A stretch of DNA of 64,000 nt from Caulobacter sp. CCUG 60055 (GCF_022750545.1 NZ_PUIC01000003.1:1-64000), one strand, 5' to 3'. Counted from the stretch's first letter, positions 51,311 to 63,470 are shown. Notes: generated from the letters alone by a model not told the origin. Translations and numbers: made by a program.

Positions 51311-54139
51311 CTAGCGGGCGACGCTCGCCCGGGCGCGCTCCAGCCTGGGCCGCCCGCCGGGCGGTCCGCGCTCGGCCTCCTCCAGCACGGCCAGCAGGTG
51401 GGTCTTCAGGCTGTTGATCCGGCGGGCGTCGGCCAGCTTCCGGCCGTCGGCCTGGTGGACGTAGAAGACGTCGACCGCCCGCTCGCCATAGCCGTCGATA
51501 TGGGCCGACTGGATCGACAGGCTGGCCTCGGTCAGGCGGCGCGACAGGGCCTCCAGCAGGCCGGGACGGTCGCGGCCGGAGACCTCGATCACTGTGGCGT
51601 CCTCCGAAGCCTCGTTGTCGACGGCGACGGTGGGGGCGATGGCGAAGGCCGCCGTCCGCCCCAGCTCGGCCAGGCGGCGCGGCTCGAAGCGGGCCGCCTC
51701 CCCGCGCCCGGCGGCCTCCAGCGCGTCGGCCAGCCGGCGCAGCGCGCGGGGGTTGTCGCAGCCGTAGGGACCGCCGACCGCGTCCTGCACATAGAAGACG
51801 TCGAGCGCCTGGCCGCCCCTGGCGGTGTAGACCCGGGCCCCGACGACGTTGGCTCCCAGGGCGGCGATCACCCCGGCCAGGTCGGCGAACAGGCCCCGGC
51901 GGTCGTGGGCGGCGATGGTCACCTCGGCGGCGTTGAGGTCGTCGCGCACCCGCGCGTCGGCCGCCGCCCCGCCCTGGCCGTCGGCCCGCCGCCCCAGCGC
52001 GGCGTGGGTCAGCTGCTCGTCGGGGGTGAAGCTGAGGAAGTAGGCGTTCTCCATCGCCCGCGCCCACGGCCCAGCCTGGGGATCGGCGGCCAGCAGCCGT
52101 TCGCGCGCCTCGGCGGCGGCGCCTTCCTGGTGGCGTTGCAGGCCGGCGGCGGGATCGGCCGCCCGCCCGCCCCGGAACAGCGATTCCGTCGCGGCGTAGA
52201 GCTCGCGCATCAGCTGGCCCTTCCAGCCGTTCCACACCCCCGGCCCGACGGCGCGGATGTCGGCCACGGTCAGCACCAGCAGCAGGCGCAGGCGCTCGGG
52301 GTTCTCCACCACCCGGGCGAAGGCGGCGACGGTCTTGGGGTCGGCGACGTCGCGCTTCTGGGCGAAGTCGCTCATCATCAGGTGGTGCTCGACCAGCCAG
52401 GCGACCAGCTCGATGCGCTCGCGCTCCAGGCCCAGCCGCTCGCAGGCCGAGCGGGCGGCGCGGGCCCCGGCCTTCTCCTGACCGCCGACGCCGCCCTTGC
52501 CGACGTCATGCAGCAGCATGGCCAGGAACAGCGCCTCGTGGTCGTCGATCAGCGGCCAGATCGACACCGACAGCGGATGGTCCTCGCCCAGCTGGCCGCG
52601 GGCGATGTCGGCGATGACCCCGACCGCGCGCAGGGTGTGCTCGTCCACCGTGTACGAATGGTACATGTTGAACTGCATCTGGGCGACGACGCGGCCGAAC
52701 TCGGGGATGAACCGGCCGAGCACGCCGGCCTCGTTCATCAGGGTCAGGGTGCGATAGGCGTGCTTGCCGCGCGCCAGCACGTCGAGGAAGGCCTTGGCCG
52801 CCGCCGGGTCGCGCCGCAGCTTGGGCGTGATCAGGTTCAGGCAGCGGGTGGCGGTGGTGAAGGCGTCCGGGTGCAGGTCGAGATTGCGCCGGTCGGCGAT
52901 GACGAACATCCGCAGAAGGTTGACCGGGTCGCGCTCGAAGGTCTGAGGCCCGTCGATGTTCAGCCGGCCGCCGTCCTCGTGGAAGCCGGGGGCGTCCAGC
53001 GCCTTGCGCGCGGTCTTCCGCCCGGGCAGGAAGCGTGACAGGCCCTGCGGCTTCTTCATGTGCTCGGCTTCGAGCTTGGCGGTGAAGGCCCGCGTCAGGG
53101 CGCCGACCTCCTTGGCGGTCATGAAATAGCGGCGCATGAACCGCTCCACCGCCGGGGCGTCGCCGCGGTCGCCGTAGCCCATGCGCCGGGCGATCTCGGG
53201 CTGCAGGTCGAAGGTCAGCCGCTCCTCCGGCCGGCCGGTGGCGAAGTGCAGCTGGCAGCGCACCGACCACAGGAAGTCCGAGGCGCGGATGAAGGTGGCG
53301 ACCTCGCGCCGCTCGAACATGTCGAGCTTGAGCACGCCCTCCAGGCTGTCGGTCGGGTGCAGGTACTGGGCGATCCAGAACAGGGTGTTGAGGTCGCGCA
53401 GCGCGCCCTTGCCCTCCTTGACGTTGGGCTCGACCAGATAGCGGCTGGCCCCGGCCCGGGCGTGGCGCTCGTCGCGCTCCTTGAGCTTGGCGGCGACGAA
53501 CTCGGCCCCGGTGCCCTTGACCACCTCGTCGCGGAAGCGGCGCTGCATGTCGGCGGCCAGGACCTCGTCGCCGGTCAGGCGCCGCGCCTCCAGCAGCGCC
53601 GTGCGGATGGTGAAGTCCTCGCGGCTGAGCTTGACGCACTCCTCGATGGTGCGCGAGGCGTGGCCGACCTTGAAGCCCAGGTCCCACAACGCATAGAGCA
53701 TGTACTCGATCACGCTCTCGGTGTGGGCGGTCTGCTTGTAGGGCCGCAGAAACAGCAGGTCGATGTCGGAGAACGGCGCCAGGGTGCCGCGGCCGTAGCC
53801 GCCCACCGCCATCAGCGCCAGCCGCTCGCCCTCGGTGGGGTTGCGGGCGCGGAACACGTGCACCGTGGTGAAGTCGTAGAGGGCCGAGACCACCTCGTCG
53901 GTGACCCCGGACAGCAACCGCGCGGTCTCGATGCCGCCGCCGCCGTTCTCCAGCCGTTCCTTGGCGATCATCCGCCCCCGGAACAGGGCGCCCTTGAGGA
54001 TGTCGATGGCCCGGCGGCGCTGTTCGGCCTCGTCGCCGATGGCGTCCAGCGCGGCGGCCGACAACTGGGCGCGCAGGCGGTGGCCGTCGACGACGTATTC
54101 CAGGCGGGTCGGGCGAAGGCGGGAGGGCATGACCTTCAT
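51311..54139 (-). CDS. glnD: Bifunctional PII uridylyltransferase/uridylyl-removing enzyme GlnD
   Basis: A 942-residue protein. The nucleotidyltransferase core GGYGRGTLAPFSDIDLLFL lies near residue 110, the HD domain has HSYTVDEHTL and LLHDVGKG (metal-binding), and two C-terminal ACT domains (TIAAHDRRGLFADLAGVIAAL and VSGRDRPGLLEALSRRLTEA) bind glutamine. It uridylylates PII proteins under nitrogen limitation and removes the group when glutamine is high. ATGs at 54139 and 54130 are both possible; the former was used. Neither has a clear ribosome site. Confidence 0.95.
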   Translation of the reverse strand: MKVMPSRLRPTRLEYVVDGHRLRAQLSAAALDAIGDEAEQRRRAIDILKGALFRGRMIAKERLENGGGGIETARLLSGVTDEVVSALYDFTTVHVFRARNPTEGERLALMAVGGYGRGTLAPFSDIDLLFLRPYKQTAHTESVIEYMLYALWDLGFKVGHASRTIEECVKLSREDFTIRTALLEARRLTGDEVLAADMQRRFRDEVVKGTGAEFVAAKLKERDERHARAGASRYLVEPNVKEGKGALRDLNTLFWIAQYLHPTDSLEGVLKLDMFERREVATFIRASDFLWSVRCQLHFATGRPEERLTFDLQPEIARRMGYGDRGDAPAVERFMRRYFMTAKEVGALTRAFTAKLEAEHMKKPQGLSRFLPGRKTARKALDAPGFHEDGGRLNIDGPQTFERDPVNLLRMFVIADRRNLDLHPDAFTTATRCLNLITPKLRRDPAAAKAFLDVLARGKHAYRTLTLMNEAGVLGRFIPEFGRVVAQMQFNMYHSYTVDEHTLRAVGVIADIARGQLGEDHPLSVSIWPLIDDHEALFLAMLLHDVGKGGVGGQEKAGARAARSACERLGLERERIELVAWLVEHHLMMSDFAQKRDVADPKTVAAFARVVENPERLRLLLVLTVADIRAVGPGVWNGWKGQLMRELYAATESLFRGGRAADPAAGLQRHQEGAAAEARERLLAADPQAGPWARAMENAYFLSFTPDEQLTHAALGRRADGQGGAAADARVRDDLNAAEVTIAAHDRRGLFADLAGVIAALGANVVGARVYTARGGQALDVFYVQDAVGGPYGCDNPRALRRLADALEAAGRGEAARFEPRRLAELGRTAAFAIAPTVAVDNEASEDATVIEVSGRDRPGLLEALSRRLTEASLSIQSAHIDGYGERAVDVFYVHQADGRKLADARRINSLKTHLLAVLEEAERGPPGGRPRLERARASVAR

Positions 54140-54228
54140 TAGGTAAGCGGTCGCGGCCGCGCCGTCACCCTCCGAACCGCCGCGTCGCGCGAAAGCCGCC
54201 GTCCGCCGCCTTTCCGGGCGCCGACGGC

Positions 54229-54951
54229 TCAGCGCAGGGCGTAACCGCCGTCGGCGTAGAGGGTCGAGCCGGTCATGAAGCCGTTGCCCATCAGGAACAG
54301 CGCCGCGTCCGCCACCTCGTCGACCGCGCCGACGCGGCCCAGGGCGGCGAGGCCCGCATAGCCGGCGAACGCCGCCTCGCGCTGGGCGGCCGGCCGACGA
54401 CGCCAAAGATCGCTGTCGACCGTGCCGGGCGAGACCACATTGACCCGGATCGGGGCCAGCTCCAGGGCCAGGGCCCGGCCCAGCCCCTCGACTGCGGCGT
54501 TGCAGGCGGCGTAGGCCGCCGCCCCGGCCAGCGGCCGCACGCTGGCCGCCCCCGACATCAGCACGATCGAGCCGTCCCGCGCCAGTTTGGGCAAGGCGTG
54601 CTTCACCGCCCAGTACTGGCCCCAGAACTTGCTGCGGAACGGGCTCTCGGCGACCGCGTCGGAAATCTCGTCGATACGGCCGTAGGCGTAGGCCGAGCCC
54701 GGGGTGAACAGGTGGTCGAGATGGGCGATCCCCGCGAAGAAGCCGGCCACCGAGCCCTGGTCCTCGGCGTCGACCACGCGGGCCGTCGCCGCCTCGCCGA
54801 GCCGGGCGACCGCGGCGTCCAGCGGCTCGGCCGTGCGCCCGCCGAGCACGACCCGGCCGCCGAGCGCGACCACCTGCTCGGCCAGGCGAAGGCCGATACC
54901 CGACCCGCCGCCGATCACCGCCACCACCTTGCCGTCCATCCGTCCGTTCAC
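54229..54951 (-). CDS. SDR-family oxidoreductase
   Basis: A 240-residue short-chain dehydrogenase/reductase: the Rossmann GGGSGIGLRLAEQV motif, LMSGAASVRPLAGAAAYAACNAAVEGLGRALALELAPIRVNVVSPGTVDSDL with the catalytic Tyr of the YxxxK/N region as YAACN (the usual Lys is replaced by Asn, so catalysis may be altered or the alignment is not as simple). The start is GTG at 54951, with GAGGAG 8 nt ahead; ATG 54939 lacks a ribosome site. Divergent from a LysR gene, its likely regulator. Confidence 0.88.
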   Translation of the reverse strand: MNGRMDGKVVAVIGGGSGIGLRLAEQVVALGGRVVLGGRTAEPLDAAVARLGEAATARVVDAEDQGSVAGFFAGIAHLDHLFTPGSAYAYGRIDEISDAVAESPFRSKFWGQYWAVKHALPKLARDGSIVLMSGAASVRPLAGAAAYAACNAAVEGLGRALALELAPIRVNVVSPGTVDSDLWRRRPAAQREAAFAGYAGLAALGRVGAVDEVADAALFLMGNGFMTGSTLYADGGYALR

Positions 54952-55019
54952 GCCGCCAGCTCCTCGCTCGGGAAGGGCCGACGATAGTCGAGCTTCATGG
55001 TCCCGATCTGGGCTATGAT

Positions 55020-55036
55020 TTCCCTATATTCGGGAA
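55020..55036. promoter_or_regulatory. LysR-type box between SDR and LysR genes
   Basis: TTCCC and GGGAA arms around a 7-bp A/T-rich centre (T-N11-A shape), 14 bp before the LysR ATG. This is the usual position of an autoregulatory binding site of LysR-type regulators, controlling both divergent genes. Confidence 0.5.
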
Positions 55037-55049
55037 TGAAAGGCGCGGC

Positions 55050-55963
55050 ATGATCCCCAACGACCACCTCGCCGGGGTGCAGGCCTTCGTCCAGGCCGTC
55101 GAGGCCGGCAGCTTCACCCTGGCGGGCGAGCGCCTCGGCCTCACCCGCTCGGCGGTCGGCAAGGCGGTGGCCAGGCTGGAGCGCCGGCTCGGCGCGCGGC
55201 TGCTGCACCGGACCACCCGCAGCCTGGCCGCCACCGAGGAGGGCCGCCTGCTCTACGACGCCGCCGTCGCGGCCCTGGCCGGGCTGGAAGCCGCCGAGGC
55301 CGCCCTGGCCGCCGCCGGCGGCGAGCCGCACGGCCGGGTCCGCCTGGACCTGCCCGAACTGTTCGGCCGGCGCTGGGTGCTGCCGGCGCTGTTCGACCTC
55401 GCCGCCCGCCGCCCGGGCCTGGCCCTCGACATCTCGTTCAGCAACCGCGTCATCGACCTCGCCGAGGACAGGGTCGACCTGGTGGTGCGCATCGGCGAGC
55501 CGGGCGACAGCGCCAGCCTCGCCGCCCGGCCGCTGGGCCGGCAGGAGACCGTGCTGTGCGCCGCCCCGGCCTATCTCGACCGCCGGGGGCGACCGCAAGA
55601 CTTGGAGGCGCTGGCCGGGCACGACGCGATCCTGGACCTGCGCGACGGCGGCTGGCGGCTGATCGGAGAGGACGGGCGCCTGCGCCGGATCGACCCGCCG
55701 GCCCGGCTGCGCCTGGGCGGCGTCGACGCCGCCATGCAGGCCGCCGTCGCCGGATGCGGCGTCGCCCTGGTTCCGCGATGGCTGGCGGCGGAAGCGATCG
55801 CCGCCGGTCGGCTGGAGGCCGTGCTGCCGGGACGCACGCCGCCGGGACCGCCGATCCATGCGCTGTGGCCGCGCGCGCCGCATCTGCCGCGTCGCCTGCG
55901 GGCGGTGATCGACGCCCTGGTCGAGGCCTTCACCCCCGCCCCGCCCTGGGAGCGGCCGCCCGC

Positions 55964-55967
<4 letters not shown>
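55050..55967 (+). CDS. LysR-type transcriptional regulator
   Basis: A 305-residue protein with an N-terminal winged HTH (HLAGVQAFVQAVEAGSFTLAGERLGLTRSAVGKAVARLERRLGARLLHRTTRSLAATEEGRLLYDAA) and a substrate-binding domain (about 90-295). The HTH pattern with AVGKAVARLE is typical of the CrgA-type LysR subgroup. It faces the SDR gene across 98 bp and probably regulates it. The stop shares CTAG with mutS. The SDR/LysR unit breaks the glnD-mutS neighbourhood. Confidence 0.93.
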
Positions 55968-58645
<2,678 letters not shown>

Positions 58646-58771
58646 CGCGGCGCAAGCTACAGAGCCCGCGCCCGCGCGTCAGCCCCGTCTTGGCGGGTTA
58701 ATCGACGGCGCGCCCCGCAAAGACCGGCTCCGCAAGCCCCTTGAACCCGACCGGTCCCGCCCCACGTCCAT

Positions 58772-59320
58772 ATGACGATGCAGAGCGAACTGACCTACGC
58801 CATCGTCCCCGCCGGGCCCGGCGACGCCGCCGAGTTGGCCCTCGTCCATGTCCAGGCCTGGCGCGAGACCTATCCGGGCGTCCTGCCGGCGGCCTATCTA
58901 GCGCGGATGTCGGTCGCCGCCCACGCCCGCCGCTGGCGCTGGCGGCTGCTGCATGTCGGCGAAGTCACCCTGGCGGCCGAAGGAGAGGCCGGCCTGGTCG
59001 GCTATTGCTCGGGCGAGGCGTCGCGGGCGGGCGTCCCGGGCGAGGCCGAGATCACCACGCTCTACCTGCTCAAGACCGCGCAGGGCTCGGGCCTGGGCCG
59101 CGCCCTCCTGACGGCGACGGCCCGCGCCCTGGCCGCGCGCGGCGCGACCTCGCTGGTGATCTGGGTGCTGGCCGACAACCTCCGCGCCCGCGCCTTCTAC
59201 GAGCGCCTGGGCGGCGGCCGGGCCGAGGCCCGCCGCGAGCCCATCGCCGGCGGCTCGGTGGCGGCGGTCGCCTATCGGTGGGACGACCTGCCGGGGTGGT
59301 TGTCCGCCGGCGCAGGATAG
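58772..59320 (+). CDS. GNAT-family N-acetyltransferase
   Basis: A 182-residue acetyltransferase: YAIVPAGPGDAAELALVHVQAWRETYPGVLPAAYLARM, then ITTLYLLKTAQGSGLGRALLTA (acetyl-CoA motif Q-x-x-G-x-G-x-x-L) and IWVLADNLRARAFYERLGG. The RETYPGVLP pattern is common in GNATs of unknown substrate near mutS in alphaproteobacteria. Start ATG 58772; the next ATG is two codons further. It has no ribosome site of note. Divergent from mutS. Confidence 0.85.
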   Translation: MTMQSELTYAIVPAGPGDAAELALVHVQAWRETYPGVLPAAYLARMSVAAHARRWRWRLLHVGEVTLAAEGEAGLVGYCSGEASRAGVPGEAEITTLYLLKTAQGSGLGRALLTATARALAARGATSLVIWVLADNLRARAFYERLGGGRAEARREPIAGGSVAAVAYRWDDLPGWLSAGAG

Positions 59321-59403
59321 CGCGCCCGGCCGCGTCGCGATCGCCATTTCAATCTGAAAGGGCATGACCACGGCAAAATATCCCAGATTGTCAGGCGGCG
59401 TCG

Positions 59404-59428
59404 GCTGGTGTTAGCTGGTGTTAGCTGG
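59404..59428. repeat. Short tandem repeat
   Basis: A 10-bp unit (GCTGGTGTTA) in two and a half exact tandem copies, upstream of the RNase T2 gene. The surrounding 186-bp intergenic stretch shows no other obvious feature. Confidence 0.85.
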
Positions 59429-59506
59429 CGAGGTGAAGCTTCGCCGTGCCGGTCGCGCCGAGGGCCGCCGGGAAACCGTCTCGACGCCAACCGCCGGAAC
59501 CCCCGC

Positions 59507-60118
59507 ATGCGATCGTCCCGATCCCCGTCGCGCGCCGCCGCCCTGCTCTGCCTGACCCTGGCGCTGGCCGTGGCCGGCGCCGATCCGGCCCTGGCGCGGC
59601 ACAAGCGGTCCAAGCCCACCCCGAAGAACTTCAACTACTACGTCCTGGCCCTGACCTGGACGCCGGGGTTCTGCGCCACCCACAGCGATCCGGTGGAATG
59701 CGGCCATGGCCTGGGCTTCGGCCTGCACGGGCTCTGGCCGCAGTACGACGCCCGCACCTTCCCGGCGAGCTGCAGCCGCGCGGCCCTGCCGGCCGACGTG
59801 CGCGAGCGGTACAAGTCGCTCTATCCCAGCCCCACGATGATCGACCACGAGTGGGCCAAGCACGGCACCTGCTCCGGACTGGACCCCGCCGGCTATTTCG
59901 CGCTGTCCGACAAGCTGCGCGGCTCGGTGACCATCCCGAGCGCCTATGCGACGGCGCGGACCGTCGGCGAGCAGGAGACCTCGGCGCTGAAACAGGCCTT
60001 CCGGCAGGCGAACCCGGACATCCCGGCCGACGGCGTCGTGACCGTGACGGCCGGCCACGTGCTCACCGAGGTGCAGGTCTGCTTCAGCAAGACCGGCGAG
60101 TTCCGCTCCTGCAGCTGA
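59507..60118 (+). CDS. Secreted ribonuclease T2-family protein
   Basis: A 203-residue protein. A signal peptide (MRSSRSPSRAAALLCLTLAL to about residue 32, ALA cleavage) precedes a RNase T2 domain with both catalytic motifs: CAS I GFGLHGLWPQ (His) and CAS II IDHEWAKHGTCSG (Glu, Lys, His). It cuts single-stranded RNA via 2',3'-cyclic phosphate, here most likely in the periplasm. Six cysteines support disulfides. The start at 59507 was chosen to open the signal peptide; the frame is open 33 codons further up. Confidence 0.92.
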   Translation: MRSSRSPSRAAALLCLTLALAVAGADPALARHKRSKPTPKNFNYYVLALTWTPGFCATHSDPVECGHGLGFGLHGLWPQYDARTFPASCSRAALPADVRERYKSLYPSPTMIDHEWAKHGTCSGLDPAGYFALSDKLRGSVTIPSAYATARTVGEQETSALKQAFRQANPDIPADGVVTVTAGHVLTEVQVCFSKTGEFRSCS

Positions 60119-60167
60119 GCGCCGGCGCCGACGCCGACGACCCGCGCATCGCGCCGAAGGGTCGGGC

Positions 60168-61352
60168 CTAGAGGTCGCCCAGCTCCACCACGACGGGCGC
60201 GGTCCTGCCGGCGACCTCGAGGGCGATCTTCGCGCCGACGGCGCCTTTCAGCCGGGTCCGCATCGCCGACAGGTCGAGCCCGGCGGCCGGCGCGCCCTCG
60301 ACCGCGCGAATGATGTCGCCCGCCCGCAGCCCCGCCCGCATGCCCGGACTGTCCACGGCGACGAAGGTCACCTTGAAGCCTTCGGGGGCCGTTTCGAGCC
60401 TCAGGCCCGAGCGGTCGGCCAGATCGGGTTCGCCCAACGCCGCGTTGGGCTCGAAGAAGGCCTGGCCCTTGGCGTAGTCGAGCGTGACGGTGAACCGCCG
60501 CAGCACGCCGAACCCGAAGCTTCCGGCCGTCCTGGCGTCGGCCGCCGCCCCGGACTTGGCGCGCGACAGGAAGGTGACGGGGCCGTCGACCGAGACTCCC
60601 GCCACGTCGAGGCGCTTGGCCCGCGTGATGAGCGAGAAGACCGGCCCGCCCACGCCGACGGCGGACATGATCTCGGTCTTCGGCCGATACCGCGCGATGA
60701 GATCGTTCTTGTCGACGAACGCGGGATAAAGGATCAGCGACCCGCTGCTGCCGGTGTCGAGCGTGAAACGGCCGGAGACGCCGTCGACGGCGGCGTCGAC
60801 CTGCGGCAGCGCCCCTTTGAAATGGAGCGGCGTCGCCGGGGCGGCTCCCCCATAGCGCCAGCCCTGGGACGGATAGAAGGTCAGCTTCGACGCGGCGTAG
60901 TCGATCCTGGTCGGCGTCCGGCTCAGCCAGCCATGCCCGATGAGGCCGTCGACGGGCCGGCTCGCCACCACCGCGGGAGGCAGGTCGATCACATAGAAAG
61001 GTTGATCGCGCAGCGTCGCGCCGCCGATGCGGACGGTTTGGACCTTGGTCTCACGGGCGCTCTGGGTTCCGCCCGTGCCGACCGCCTCGACCTTGCGCTC
61101 GAGCGCGAGGTTCAGGCGGCTCGCGGTCTCCGGCGTCAGGACGTTGACCGCGCCGGTGTCCAGGATGAAGTGGAAGGGTCCCTGGCCGTTGATCTCGACA
61201 TCGACATAGATGTGCTCCGCCGCCAGGGTGAAGGGCGCCTCGACCGCTTCGGCGCGCGTGGCCGGCGCGGGGTCGGCCCAGACGGGCGGCGCGAACCCCA
61301 GGCCCGCCGCGGCAAGGATGGCCGTAGACCGCCAACGGATCGTCGCGTTCAC
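60168..61352 (-). CDS. Retropepsin-like aspartyl protease with PDZ domain, secreted
   Basis: A 394-residue protein. A signal peptide (about 1-26, VWA cleavage) precedes two half-domains each with a DTG motif: FILDTGAVNVLTPE and FTLDTGSSGSLILY, so the two aspartates may lie in one chain instead of a dimer. A PDZ domain follows at about 310-394 (DSPGMRAGLRAGDIIRAVEG). It is probably a periplasmic protease; the target is unknown. The start is GTG at 61352 with GGGGGAT upstream. Convergent with the RNase T2 gene. Confidence 0.85.
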   Translation of the reverse strand: MNATIRWRSTAILAAAGLGFAPPVWADPAPATRAEAVEAPFTLAAEHIYVDVEINGQGPFHFILDTGAVNVLTPETASRLNLALERKVEAVGTGGTQSARETKVQTVRIGGATLRDQPFYVIDLPPAVVASRPVDGLIGHGWLSRTPTRIDYAASKLTFYPSQGWRYGGAAPATPLHFKGALPQVDAAVDGVSGRFTLDTGSSGSLILYPAFVDKNDLIARYRPKTEIMSAVGVGGPVFSLITRAKRLDVAGVSVDGPVTFLSRAKSGAAADARTAGSFGFGVLRRFTVTLDYAKGQAFFEPNAALGEPDLADRSGLRLETAPEGFKVTFVAVDSPGMRAGLRAGDIIRAVEGAPAAGLDLSAMRTRLKGAVGAKIALEVAGRTAPVVVELGDL

Positions 61353-61473
61353 TGGATCATCCCCCGCATGCAGGCCCGCGCCGCGACGGCGACGCGGCCG
61401 CCACCATGGGCGCACTCGCCGACGCAACACAACCCCTGGGATAGCGGATTCGGAAACGTCCCGAACCCGCGGC

Positions 61474-61929
61474 CTAGGCCTTGCCCAACCGCCACCGCGC
61501 GCAGCCGGCGACGATCAGCCCGAACACCAGCATGGCCGCCATGTTCATGGCGAAGCCGGCCATGACGAACTTGGGCGCGTGGCCGACGGCCGACAGCGGC
61601 ATGACCACGTAGCTCATCACGAAATAGATTCCGACGCCGTAGGCCAGGCCCCAGACCGGCCAGTTGCGGCGCAGAACCGGCAGGCGCAGGCTGGCCAGAA
61701 CGAAGACGGCGGCGATGACCAGCGACATCGCCCATTGCAGCACGAGGCCGAGCACGGCGATGTCGGCGCCGCCGCCGCGCGCGCCCTTGCCGAGCAGGCC
61801 GCTGGCGATGAACTTCAGGATGACCGGGACCGGCGCCCCGTTGATCAGCGCCGCCGCGCCGACGTCGATGGTTCCCGCGACAAGGCCGCCGAGCAGAATG
61901 GCGGCGAGGATGGAGCCTGACTTGTTCAT
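61474..61929 (-). CDS. Hypothetical four-helix membrane protein (151 aa)
   Basis: I do not recognise a family with certainty; it has some resemblance to YagU/DUF1440-like proteins. Four probable transmembrane helices are visible: ILAAILLGGLVAGTIDVGAA, VLGLVLQWAMSLVIAAVFVL, VWGLAYGVGIYFVMSYVVMP and FAMNMAAMLVFGLIVAGCAR. A short basic end (RWRLGKA) follows. The ATG at 61929 follows GGGGGAAC. It lies between the protease and a pseudouridine synthase on the other strand. Confidence 0.75.
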   Translation of the reverse strand: MNKSGSILAAILLGGLVAGTIDVGAAALINGAPVPVILKFIASGLLGKGARGGGADIAVLGLVLQWAMSLVIAAVFVLASLRLPVLRRNWPVWGLAYGVGIYFVMSYVVMPLSAVGHAPKFVMAGFAMNMAAMLVFGLIVAGCARWRLGKA

Positions 61930-62030
61930 TGGACGTTCCCCCGTAACGGCGTTCAGCGGAGGCCGCCGCCCGCCGATTGTCAAGCCGCGCCGCAAACCCT
62001 ACTAAGGCCGACACATTTTCGAGACCGTTC

Positions 62031-63074
62031 ATGCCCTGGACCCGACGTTACGAAGAAGCCGAGCCCCAGCGGATCAACCGTTGGCTGGCCCAGGCCGGCG
62101 TGTGCTCGCGCCGCGAGGCCGAGGGCCTGATCGGCCGCGGCCTGGTCAGCGTCGATGGCGAGACGGTGACCGACCCCGGCCGCAAGATCGCCTCCGGCCA
62201 GACCCTGACCCTCGCCGACGACGCCACCCAGACGCTGGACGCCAGCCTGAGCATCGTCTTCCACAAGCCGGTCGGGGTGGTGTCGAGCCAGCCCGAGCAC
62301 GGCCAGGTCCCGGCCGTGCGCCTGCTCACCCGCGCGGCGCTGTGGGGCGACCCGGGCGCGACCGTTCCGACCCTGGAGAGCAAGCTGGCCCCGGTGGGGC
62401 GGCTGGACATGGATTCGCGCGGCCTGCTGCTGCTGTCCGAGGACGGGGTGGTGGCCAAGGCGGTGATCGGGCCGGACGCGGCGCTGGAGAAGGAATATCT
62501 GGTGCGGGTGGCGGGCGAGATCACGCCCAGGAAGCTGGCCCTGCTGCGCCTGGGGCTGGAGCTGGACGGCCGCCAGCTCAAGCCGGCGCGGGTGACCGAC
62601 ACCGGCAGCGGCGTGCTGCGCTTCGTGCTCAAGGAAGGCCGCAACCGCCAGATCCGCCGCATGTGCGAGCTGGTCGAGCTGACGGTCGTCGACCTTCACC
62701 GCATCCGCATCGGGCCGATCGAGATCGGCGCCCTGCCCGAAGGCAAGTGGCGCCCGCTGACGACGGCCGAGCGCGAGGCGCTGCTGGCGCCGCCGGCGGC
62801 CGGACCCGACGACGCCCGTCAGGCGCGGCTGGCGCGCGCGGCGGCGCGGCCCCGGCCCACAGCGGCGGCGGGCGACAAGCCCAAGAAGCGCCGGGCGCCC
62901 AAGCCGGCCGTTCCGGGCGAGAAGAGCTTTTTCGCTGGCGGTCCCTCGGCGGCGCGCGGGGCGAAACCGGCGCGGGGCGAAGGCCGCGGAAGCGCGGGCG
63001 GCAAGCGGCCGGGCCCTCGCCCGGACGGCCCAGCCAAGCCCGGCGGACCGCGCCGGGGACCACGCAAGCCCTGA
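62031..63074 (+). CDS. RluB/RluF-type rRNA pseudouridine synthase
   Basis: A 347-residue protein. The N-terminal S4 RNA-binding domain is QRINRWLAQAGVCSRREAEGLIGRGLVSVDG. The RsuA/RluB-type catalytic core is VGRLDMDSRGLLLLSEDG with catalytic Asp, followed by KEYLVRV and EGRNRQIRRMCE. A ~90-residue basic, Gly/Pro/Lys-rich tail ends the protein. It isomerises a uridine in 23S or 16S rRNA; the exact position is unclear. Start ATG 62031 opens MPWTRRYEEAEPQRI. Confidence 0.9.
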   Translation: MPWTRRYEEAEPQRINRWLAQAGVCSRREAEGLIGRGLVSVDGETVTDPGRKIASGQTLTLADDATQTLDASLSIVFHKPVGVVSSQPEHGQVPAVRLLTRAALWGDPGATVPTLESKLAPVGRLDMDSRGLLLLSEDGVVAKAVIGPDAALEKEYLVRVAGEITPRKLALLRLGLELDGRQLKPARVTDTGSGVLRFVLKEGRNRQIRRMCELVELTVVDLHRIRIGPIEIGALPEGKWRPLTTAEREALLAPPAAGPDDARQARLARAAARPRPTAAAGDKPKKRRAPKPAVPGEKSFFAGGPSAARGAKPARGEGRGSAGGKRPGPRPDGPAKPGGPRRGPRKP

Positions 63075-63086
63075 GCGCGCCGGGGC

Positions 63087-63470
63087 TCAGCCCAGGTCGT
63101 ATTCGAAATCGTAAAAGTGCTGGCCGTCCTCGATGCGGATGCTCAGCCGTCCCGTCAGGCCGACCAGCTCGCCGGTCCCCGAATCGGGCGCGACCTCGAT
63201 GGTCAGCGAGGGCGCGCCCCGCTCCATGCGGCCGACATGATGCAGGGCGAAGGCGCCGGTCCGGCCGTCTAGGGTTCCGGAGACCCGCTCCAGCGCCACA
63301 TAGGCGGCCGAGCCGGGGGTGTCCGAGCCGACGGCCAGCATCTCGCCGACGCTGGTCGCCTCCAGCCCGCCGCGGAACACCTTGTCCAGCGAGAACCGCC
63401 CCACCGGCGCGTCGGCGGCGGTCTGGGGCGTGCGCTTGACGTCGAAGGCGCCGGTCGCGTGATGGGTCAT
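63087..63470 (-). CDS. DUF3224 family protein
   Basis: A 127-residue protein of the DUF3224 fold: FDVKRTPQTAADAPVGRFSLDKVFRGGLEATSVGEMLAVG, VALERVSGTLDGRTGAFALHHVG and the terminal IEDGQHFYDFEYDLG. It is a small beta-barrel family of unknown role. The ATG at 63470 opens MTHHATGAFDV. It follows dnaJ by 31 bp on the same strand. Confidence 0.88.
   Translation of the reverse strand: MTHHATGAFDVKRTPQTAADAPVGRFSLDKVFRGGLEATSVGEMLAVGSDTPGSAAYVALERVSGTLDGRTGAFALHHVGRMERGAPSLTIEVAPDSGTGELVGLTGRLSIRIEDGQHFYDFEYDLG

Noticed and set aside
49697-53038. Long plus-strand frame opposite murJ and glnD
   Set aside because: It spans two unrelated real genes and has no domain logic; a GC shadow.
59496-59500. 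GGAAC just before the RNase T2 gene
   Set aside because: Too close to the ATG at 59507 and no -10 element follows.
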